Assembly (NCBI GenBank): GCA_029884035.1
Contig: JAOUIM010000142.1
Span: 1 to 8,424, forward strand
Direction: 5' to 3'
DNA length: 8,424 nt
Origin: Aquincola sp.
GTDB taxonomy: Bacteria > Pseudomonadota > Gammaproteobacteria > Burkholderiales > Burkholderiaceae_C
Shown here piece by piece: positions 1-5,618 of this stretch (the first letter of the stretch is position 1; each line of letters begins with the position of its first letter). Under the pieces are notes generated by a model that was given only the letters and a program-made list of their open reading frames with translations, had not been told where the DNA came from and ran no database searches. Position numbers and translations under genes: made by a program.

Positions 1-224
1 GCCGGCCGCTACGACGCGTAGTGCGCCTGGCGATGCGGGCGTCGGTCAGGCATCGACGCCCGGTATCGCGTGCAATCGATCCGGTGAGCGCCTAAGATCC
101 GTGCCCTCAGTCTTCTCGTCGGGCTCGGGCGCCGACAGCATCGGCTGCCAGGGGCCGCGAACGCGGAGCACGCCGCCCGAAGCTTGGGCGAGTGCGATCG
201 AAGGTCCTCACTGGAGATACATCG
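1..224. other. Region upstream of the GST gene, no supported gene
   Basis: The first 21 bases read in frame 1 as AGRYDA followed by TAG. This could be the last codons of a gene ending at 21, but it is too short to judge. From 22 to 224 I see no coding sequence with recognisable protein character. The frames open here give low-information Arg/Pro/Ala-rich translations. A weak sigma70-like pair can be drawn on the + strand, GTGCAA at 70-75 and TAAGAT at 93-98 with a 17-bp spacer. It would place GST transcription about 120 bp upstream of its start codon. The match is poor (3/6 and 4/6), so this is a suggestion only. Confidence 0.3.
213..216 (+). promoter_or_regulatory. Ribosome binding site of the GST gene
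   Basis: GGAG lies 8 nt before the ATG at 225. It decides the start in favour of ATG 225 over the in-frame GTG at 192, which would add 11 residues (MRSKVLTGDTS) not expected before the GST beta-1 strand. Confidence 0.7.
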
Positions 225-899
225 ATGAAGCTCTACACCCACCCCATCTCGACCACCTGCCGCCCGATCATGATGTTCGCGGCCGAGCAGGGCATTCCGC
301 TGGAGATGCAGGTCGTCGACCTGTTCACCGGCGAGCACACCAAGGCGCCTTACGGCGCGATCAACCCGAACCACCTGATCCCGGTGCTCGAGGACGGCAA
401 CTTCCGGCTCACCGAGAGCTCGGCCATCATGAAGTACCTGGCCGACAAGGTGGGCTCGCCGATGTACCCGAAGGATCTGCAGCAGCGTGCGCGCGTCAAC
501 GAGCGCATGGACTGGATCAACACCCAGCTCGGCCGCGAGTTCTGCTACGGCGTGGTCTACCCGCAGATCTTTCCCCACCACAAGCGCCGCAGCGCCGAAG
601 CGCAGGAGGCCACGCTGCAGTGGGGCAAGGAACACGCGCAGGGCTGGCTGAAGGTGCTCGACGAACACATCCTTGGCCCGGGGAACAACTACCTGTGCGG
701 TGATTCGCTGACGATCGCCGATTTCTACGGCGCCGCGTTCCTCACGCTCGGCGAAGTCGTCGGTTGCCGCTTCTCCGACTATCCCAACGTGCAGCGCTGG
801 CTGGGCCGGATGAAGGCGCTGAAGAGCTGGAAGCAGGTCAACGAGACGCTCGACGGCGTCGTGGCTGCCAACAAGGACAAGTCGTTCGTGAGCATCTGA
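225..899 (+). CDS. Glutathione S-transferase family protein
   Basis: A 224-residue cytosolic GST, expected to conjugate glutathione to electrophilic compounds or to act in a related glutathione-dependent reaction; the substrate cannot be read from sequence. Residues 1-80 form the thioredoxin-like domain. They include an active-site region STTCRP (9-14) with candidate Ser/Cys catalytic residues, the cis-proline of I52-P53 and the glutathione-binding pair E64-S65. The rest is the all-helical domain, with the N-capping box T163-I-A-D166 inside SLTIAD. The length is normal and the C-terminus (DKSFVSI) looks like the natural end of close relatives, so the gene appears intact. The pattern resembles the theta-like GSTs common in proteobacteria. 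The start is supported by GGAG at the right distance. An AHSA1-type remnant follows one base after the stop. The family call is firm and the subclass is inference. Confidence 0.93.
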   Translation: MKLYTHPISTTCRPIMMFAAEQGIPLEMQVVDLFTGEHTKAPYGAINPNHLIPVLEDGNFRLTESSAIMKYLADKVGSPMYPKDLQQRARVNERMDWINTQLGREFCYGVVYPQIFPHHKRRSAEAQEATLQWGKEHAQGWLKVLDEHILGPGNNYLCGDSLTIADFYGAAFLTLGEVVGCRFSDYPNVQRWLGRMKALKSWKQVNETLDGVVAANKDKSFVSI

Positions 900-900
900 G

Positions 901-1206
901 TTGTACACCTTCATGCGCGGCCCCGACGGAGCCACCAGCGACAACCCGGGCTGCTTCCTGGAGGTCGTGCCGCAGTCGCGCATCGTCTGCACGTCGATGC
1001 TCACCGGTGACTGGCGGCCCGCGATCTCCTGGTTGCCCGTGACCGCGATGATCACCCTGGCCGATGAGGAGGGCAGCACGCGCTACACCGCCACCGTGAT
1101 GCACCCCGACGCCGCGACGCGCGACAGGCATGAGCAGATGGGTTTCTTCCAGGGCTGGAACCTCTGCATCGACCAGCTCGATGCCTTTGCACGGGAGATC
1201 GGCTAG
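901..1206 (+). pseudogene. 5'-truncated AHSA1/SRPBCC-domain protein remnant
   Basis: This frame encodes about 101 residues that match only the C-terminal part of an AHSA1-like (activator of Hsp90 ATPase homologue 1) SRPBCC protein. Visible family features are the strand YTFMRGPDG, GCFLEVVP (about residues 18-25), GTRYTATVMHP-like GSTRYTATVMHP (58-69) and the final helix with HEQMGFFQGWN. Members I know of run to about 150-160 residues, so roughly the first 50-55, including the first helix and early strands of the fold, are missing. The frame has a stop at 889-891, leaving only TTG 901 or ATG 913 as starts, and neither has a Shine-Dalgarno sequence. Homology begins almost at the GST stop, which suggests a deletion joined the two genes. 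It could still be translated by coupling to the GST stop, but a half SRPBCC fold is unlikely to work. Function is therefore doubtful; family assignment is fairly sure. Confidence 0.72.
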
Positions 1207-1233
1207 CGAGGCGCAGGCGCCCACCACGCTGCC

Positions 1234-1953
1234 TCACAGCCGGGGACCGCGCGGCAGCCCGTCCTTGTCGTACGGGCTGAGGTAAGCGCGCCAGATCCAG
1301 CCCGCCAAGACAAGGAGCAGCAACGCACCGAGCCACGGCCAATGCGCGGCGGCGAGGTCGACGAAGCGGCGGGCCAGCGGTGCATCATCGCCGCGCTCGT
1401 CGTTGGCCTGCACTGGCGCCACCCGAACGATCGCCGTCTTCTCGGCGAGGGGAGCGACCGCGGCGTCGCTCGCGGCGATGGTTGGCGTCGACACAGGCGT
1501 CCGTTCGGATCCCTGAGCCGCCGAAGCCGCATCGGCCACATGCACCACCTTCGGCGGCGTTGGCGCAGGCACCGATGCGGGAAGCGCTCGCGACGCACGC
1601 TCGCTCGAGGCGCTGGGCCCCCGCCGCGCCGGTGGATCGGGCGCCACCGTCGTCACGGGCGCTGCCGGGGCCGCCGAGGCGGCTCTTGCCGCGCCCCAAC
1701 GGCGATACAGCACCTTGTACGCGCCCGACTCGCAATTGCCGATGACCTTCGCGTCCGACGGCGTCGGCGTGCCCGCCGGCACTGCCTCCAGCGAGAAGCC
1801 ACGCACGCCGTTGGATTCGAAGCGCGCCGCCAGCGCAGCCTTGAAGTCGTCGCAGGCGGCGGTCTGGGCCTGCGCACCCGCGGCGAACGCGACGGCAACG
1901 ACCAGCATGCCCACCACACTGCGGGTCAGACCCCGGTCCATGCCTGCGTCCAT
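1234..1953 (-). CDS. Secreted DUF1161-domain protein with C-terminal membrane anchor
   Basis: A 239-residue protein of unknown function. Residues 1-29 look like a Sec signal peptide: charged start, hydrophobic run from about 12 to 26, and AQA (27-29) before a likely cleavage site. Residues 34-85 match DUF1161, a small periplasmic domain: C34, the stretch GVRGFSLEAVPAG, KVIGNC with C74, and the ending YKVLYRR. The two cysteines could form a disulfide. A long Ala/Pro/Ser/Thr-rich linker, probably disordered, runs to about 195. A single hydrophobic segment follows (about 205-225, from WPWLG to RAYL), then a 14-residue polar tail. This suggests a periplasmic domain tethered to the inner membrane. 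DUF1161 proteins I know of are short (about 75 residues), so the linker and anchor are unusual. ATG 1953 is chosen for the GGAG 6 nt upstream; ATGs at 1965 and 1941 are alternatives. The frame stays open upstream to 2646, but that part is antisense to the YihY gene and not protein-like. Confidence 0.75.
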   Translation of the reverse strand: MDAGMDRGLTRSVVGMLVVAVAFAAGAQAQTAACDDFKAALAARFESNGVRGFSLEAVPAGTPTPSDAKVIGNCESGAYKVLYRRWGAARAASAAPAAPVTTVAPDPPARRGPSASSERASRALPASVPAPTPPKVVHVADAASAAQGSERTPVSTPTIAASDAAVAPLAEKTAIVRVAPVQANDERGDDAPLARRFVDLAAAHWPWLGALLLLVLAGWIWRAYLSPYDKDGLPRGPRL

Positions 1954-2206
1954 CGTCGGCTCCATTGCTTCGAGCGCGGCATTGTCGCAAGGCGCGCGCA
2001 GCGCGAGGCCGTGCGGCACGAAGCCGGGGCTTGTCCCGCGGCGCCGGCGGGTGCGGCAGCGGCGAAAAAAACGTGGCCTGTGGCTCATTCTTCGCGAGCC
2101 GCGCTGATCCATCATGGGCGTCAACACGAGCGGCTGGCCATCGACCTCGACAATGGGCCGATGCCCACCCCTGCCGCCCTGGCGATCCGCACCTCGTGAT
2201 CGACGC
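1954..2206. other. Divergent intergenic region between the DUF1161 and YihY genes
   Basis: These 253 bp must carry the promoters of two divergent genes. I found no convincing -35/-10 pair for either. On the minus strand a TTGACG near 2123-2128 has no acceptable -10 at 16-18 bp. The only notable composition feature is a run of seven A at 2065-2071 in otherwise GC-rich DNA. No RNA gene is recognisable. Confidence 0.35.
1960..1963 (-). promoter_or_regulatory. Ribosome binding site for the DUF1161 gene
   Basis: On the minus strand GGAG ends 6 nt before the ATG at 1953-1951. It overlaps the upstream in-frame ATG at 1965-1963, which has no purine-rich motif of its own. This favours 1953 as the start. 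Confidence 0.5.
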
Positions 2207-3025
2207 ATGTTGAGCCTGATCCGCCTCACCGTCCGTCGCGCCAGGCAGGAGCGCCTGCCCCAGGCGGCGGGCAGCCTGACGTTCACGACCCTGTTGTCGA
2301 TCGTTCCGCTGGCCGCGGTGGGCTTTGCGCTGTTCACTCGGTTCCCGCTGTTCGGCCCGTTCGAGACCGCGCTCGAGGACCTGCTGCTGCGCAACCTGCT
2401 GCCGGCGGACATCGCGCGCACCGTCCTCACGATCGTGCATGAGTTCGCCGTGAAGGCCAGCGGCCTGACGCTGGTGAGTTCGCTGCTGGTGCTGGCCACG
2501 GCCATCGCCATGCTGCTGACCGTCGAGAACGCGCTCAACCGCATCTGGAACGTGCGGAAGAACCGACCGATCTTCAAGCGTCTGGTGCTGTACCTGGCGG
2601 TGCTTGCACTCGGACCGCCGGCCCTCGGCGTGAGCCTGTGGGCCACGTCCTACGTGCTGGGCGTGTCGATGGGCTGGATCGGCCCGCTGCCGCCGTCGGC
2701 CGCGTTCGTGCTGAACCTCGGCCCGGTCGCCCTGAGCTGGGCGGGCCTCGCGTGCCTCTTCTATTTCGTGCCGAACACGCGGGTGCGGCGGCGCGATGCG
2801 ATCGCAGGCGGCTTGTGCGCGAGCCTCGCGCTCGAACTGGGCAAGCGCGGCTTCGCGACCTACCTTGTCAAGATCCCGACGTACAAGGCCGTGTACGGGG
2901 CCTTCGCGGTCTTCCCGGTCTTCCTGCTGTGGGTGTACTTCTCGTGGCTGGTGACGCTGGCTGCAGCGCTCATTGCCGCCAACCTGGACCGAGCCGCCGC
3001 AACGAGGTCTGCCGCGCGGCGTTGA
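2207..3025 (+). CDS. yihY: YihY/BrkB-family inner membrane protein
   Basis: A 272-residue polytopic membrane protein of the YihY/BrkB family (Virul_fac_BrkB). Members were long mis-annotated as ribonuclease BN; their biochemical role is not settled. Seen here: a basic N-terminus; the family signature AGSLTFTTLLSIVPL (about 21-35), which begins the first membrane segment; a second hydrophobic segment around 84-105 followed by ENALNRIWNVRK; and further segments at about 124-147, 160-188 and 201-222. The C-terminal block YKAVYGAFAVFPVF then LLWVYFSWLV is highly typical. Six membrane spans in all are likely. Length is close to that of E. coli YihY (about 290). ATG 2207 is chosen because it precedes the conserved N-terminus directly, but no Shine-Dalgarno motif is visible. 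An in-frame ATG at 2114 would add 31 residues of non-family sequence, also without a ribosome binding site. The gene is convergent with the glucan synthase, leaving 70 bp between their stops. Confidence 0.9.
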   Translation: MLSLIRLTVRRARQERLPQAAGSLTFTTLLSIVPLAAVGFALFTRFPLFGPFETALEDLLLRNLLPADIARTVLTIVHEFAVKASGLTLVSSLLVLATAIAMLLTVENALNRIWNVRKNRPIFKRLVLYLAVLALGPPALGVSLWATSYVLGVSMGWIGPLPPSAAFVLNLGPVALSWAGLACLFYFVPNTRVRRRDAIAGGLCASLALELGKRGFATYLVKIPTYKAVYGAFAVFPVFLLWVYFSWLVTLAAALIAANLDRAAATRSAARR

Positions 3026-3095
3026 GGCGGGCGTTCCATGCCGGGCGACCGTGTACGTCTCGACACCTGCACCCTGTGCCACGCCGCCACGACCG

Positions 3096-5618
3096 TCAAC
3101 CCGTCTGCGCGGCGAGGGGGCCGGGTCGCACGAGACGCACGCGAACCTCGTGCGTGCCGCCGTCGTTGACCAGCGCGACGGCATCGCCGGCACTGGCGAC
3201 GCCATCGACGCTGAGTCCGGCCGCGTCGGCTCGTTCCACCTGCACGTGGTACTGGGTGTCGCGGAAGCGATAGGTCAAAGCAAAGCCCGGCCAATCCGCC
3301 GGCATGCACGGCCGCACACGCAGCCAGGCCCCGTCGTCGCCCACCTCAAGCTGAACGCCGAGCAGCGACTCGACGATGAGCCGGTACATCCATCCGGCCG
3401 AGCCGGTGTACCAGCTCCAGCCGCCACGGCCGGTGTGCGGTGCCACGCTGTAGACATCGGCCGCGACGACGTAGGGCTCTATCTTGTAGGTCGCGACCTC
3501 CTCGGCCGTGCGGCCGTGGTGCAGCGGATTGATCAGGTCCATCAACCACCACGCTCGAGCCGCATCACCGAGGGCGGCGAAGGCCATCGCCGCCCACACC
3601 GCGCTGTGCGTGTACTGCCCACCGTTTTCGCGCACCCCGGGTACGTAGCCGGCGATGTAGCCGGGGTTGGGGCCGCGGCGGTCGAACGGCGGGTCCAGCA
3701 GCTGCACCAGGCGCGCCTCGGGGCGCACCAGGCGGGCCGCCACCGCATCCATCGCGCGCTGCGCACGCTGCGTCTGGCCGACGCCTGACAACACCGCCCA
3801 GCTCTGCGCGATCGAATCGATCTGGCATTCGACGCCGTCCTGCGATCCCAACGCTGTGCCATCGTCGAAGTAGGCGCGCCGGTACCAGTCGCCATCCCAG
3901 GCGTTGGCCTCGAGCCGAACCGCGAGTTGTTCGCGCTCCGCGTCGCATCGCTGCGCGAATGGCTCGTCGGCATGGCGGCGTGCCAGGCTAGCGAACTGCC
4001 GCAGCACGTCGCAGAAGAAGAAACCCAACCACACGCTCTCGCCGCGGCCGTGGTGGCCGACCTCGTTCATGCCGTCGTTCCAGTCGCCGGTGCCCATCAG
4101 CGGCAGGCCGTGCGCGCCGTAGCGCATGCCGTGCAGCACGGCGCGCACCGCGTGCTGGTACAGGTCTGCGATCTGGTTTGATCGCTGCGGCAGGTCGTAG
4201 TACGAGTCGTCGGCGGGCGGCACCGGCCGGCCCTCGAGGAAGGACACGCTCTCGCCCAGCACGCCGCTGTCGTGCGTGGCGTTCACGTAGCGGCACAGCG
4301 CCAGCGGCAGCCACAGGAAGTCGTCGGAGATGCGCGTGCGCACGCCGCGGCCCGCGGGCGGGTGCCACCAATGCTGTACGTCGCCCTCGACGAACTGGCG
4401 GCTGGCGCACAGCAGCAGGTGTTCGCGCAGCACTTCCGGGCGCGTGTGCACCAGCGCCATCGCGTCCTGCAACTGGTCGCGAAAACCGTAGGCGCCGCCC
4501 GACTGGTAGTAGCCGCTGCGCGCCCACATTCGACACGCCAGCGTCTGGTAGACGAGCCACCCGTTGGCCAGCAGGTTCAGTGACACATCGGGTGTGTTCA
4601 CTTGCACCGCACCGAGCGTGTGGCGCCAGTGCGCGTGGACCGCTTCGAGGGCCTCGCGCTGCGCCGCGCTGCCGCGAAAGCGTTGCACCAGTTGGCCGGC
4701 TTCGTCGAGGCTGCGCCCCATGCCGAGACGAAAGACGATTTCGCGCGTCTGCCCCGGGGCCAGGTCAATCGGCACCTGGATCGCAGCGCAGGGGTCGAGG
4801 CCGGCGCCGACGCGGCCCGACAGGTGTCGCCGCCGAAGTGCCGCCGGGCTGCCCAGCGAGCCATTGCGGCCGATGAACTCGGTCCGGTCGCCGGTGACGG
4901 TGGCCAGCGCGCGGTCACTGTCGTCGACGTCGAAGAAGGCGATCCAATCACCGAAGTCGTTGCTGAACGGGTTGCGTGCATACAGCGCGCCGTTGTCTTT
5001 GGCGATCTCGGTGCTGACGTGAGGCGCCGTCTTGGCGCGCATGTCGCCCAGTACCCATTCGACGTAGCCCGTGGCCGACAGGCGCCGCGGGCGGTCGCTG
5101 TCGTTGCGCAGCACCAGCACCGAGAACTTCACTGCAGCGTCGAGCGCGACGAACATCGTCAGCTCGCCGTGGATGCCCCTGGCGTCGTGCTCGAACACGC
5201 TGTAGCCGAAGCCGTGACGCGTCAGGTAGGGCACCGCGTCGCCCTCGTCCGCCGCGCCGGGCAGCGAGGTCGGGTGCCAGACCTCGCCGGACTCTTCGTC
5301 GCGGAGGTAGATCAGCTCGCCACCGGCATCGGTCACCGGGTCGTTGTGCCAGGGCGTCAGGCGCAGCTCGTGGGCGTTCTCGCACCAGGTGTAGGCGCTG
5401 CCGGCTTCTGACACCACGGTTCCGAAACGCGGATTCGCCAGCACGTTGACCCAGGGTGCGGGAGGTCGCCGTCCGGCCATGGGCGCGATGACGTACTCGC
5501 GCCCGTCGGGTGCGAAGCCGCCGAAGCCGTTGTCGAAGATCAAGCCTCGCGTCGATGCCGGCCCCGCGCCCGCCAGTGCCGGCTCCTCCGCAGGGTCCCG
5601 ACCGGGAAGCGCCGCCAT
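3096..5618 (-). CDS. ndvB: Cyclic beta-1,2-glucan synthase, C-terminal GH94 part (frameshifted)
   Basis: These 840 residues are the C-terminal part of an NdvB/ChvB-type synthase, separated by a frameshift from the upstream part. Residues 1-25 belong to the inter-domain linker. The second beta-sandwich starts at GLIFDNGFGGF with PDGREYVI. The GH94 (alpha/alpha)6 barrel follows: YGFRDQLQDAM (377-387, R380-D381), the GTGDWNDGMN motif (509-518), which contains the family's catalytic acid aspartate, and HHGRGESVWL. The phosphate-site-like motifs GGQYTHSAVW (667 onward, H671) and WYTGSAGWMYR (736-746, T738-G739) are also present. All look undamaged. In known synthases this domain trims the linear glucan by phosphorolysis and so sets chain length. 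ATG 5618 is only the first start codon after the stop at 5703-5705 in this frame; it has no ribosome binding site and lies inside a linker, so independent translation is unlikely. The normal stop is TGA at 3098-3096. On its own it resembles a 1,2-beta-oligoglucan phosphorylase. Confidence 0.88.
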   Translation of the reverse strand: MAALPGRDPAEEPALAGAGPASTRGLIFDNGFGGFAPDGREYVIAPMAGRRPPAPWVNVLANPRFGTVVSEAGSAYTWCENAHELRLTPWHNDPVTDAGGELIYLRDEESGEVWHPTSLPGAADEGDAVPYLTRHGFGYSVFEHDARGIHGELTMFVALDAAVKFSVLVLRNDSDRPRRLSATGYVEWVLGDMRAKTAPHVSTEIAKDNGALYARNPFSNDFGDWIAFFDVDDSDRALATVTGDRTEFIGRNGSLGSPAALRRRHLSGRVGAGLDPCAAIQVPIDLAPGQTREIVFRLGMGRSLDEAGQLVQRFRGSAAQREALEAVHAHWRHTLGAVQVNTPDVSLNLLANGWLVYQTLACRMWARSGYYQSGGAYGFRDQLQDAMALVHTRPEVLREHLLLCASRQFVEGDVQHWWHPPAGRGVRTRISDDFLWLPLALCRYVNATHDSGVLGESVSFLEGRPVPPADDSYYDLPQRSNQIADLYQHAVRAVLHGMRYGAHGLPLMGTGDWNDGMNEVGHHGRGESVWLGFFFCDVLRQFASLARRHADEPFAQRCDAEREQLAVRLEANAWDGDWYRRAYFDDGTALGSQDGVECQIDSIAQSWAVLSGVGQTQRAQRAMDAVAARLVRPEARLVQLLDPPFDRRGPNPGYIAGYVPGVRENGGQYTHSAVWAAMAFAALGDAARAWWLMDLINPLHHGRTAEEVATYKIEPYVVAADVYSVAPHTGRGGWSWYTGSAGWMYRLIVESLLGVQLEVGDDGAWLRVRPCMPADWPGFALTYRFRDTQYHVQVERADAAGLSVDGVASAGDAVALVNDGGTHEVRVRLVRPGPLAAQTG

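Noticed and set aside
9..1079. A 356-codon minus-strand frame opposite the GST gene
   Set aside because: It is the antisense shadow of an intact GST coding sequence. The Val/Leu/Arg/His/Asp-rich composition is typical of such shadows.
1207..1233. Small GC-rich inverted repeat (GGCG, 4-nt gap, CGCC) between the convergent AHSA1 remnant and the DUF1161 gene, considered as a terminator
   Set aside because: The stem is only four pairs and no T-run follows on either strand.
3026..3095. Convergent gap between the YihY and glucan synthase genes, examined for a bidirectional terminator
   Set aside because: I see no stable hairpin followed by T residues on either strand.
1385..3205. A 606-codon minus-strand frame spanning the DUF1161 gene, the gap and the YihY gene
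   Set aside because: The translation is Arg/Gln/His-rich and low in information. It covers two well-supported genes in other frames and has no family resemblance.
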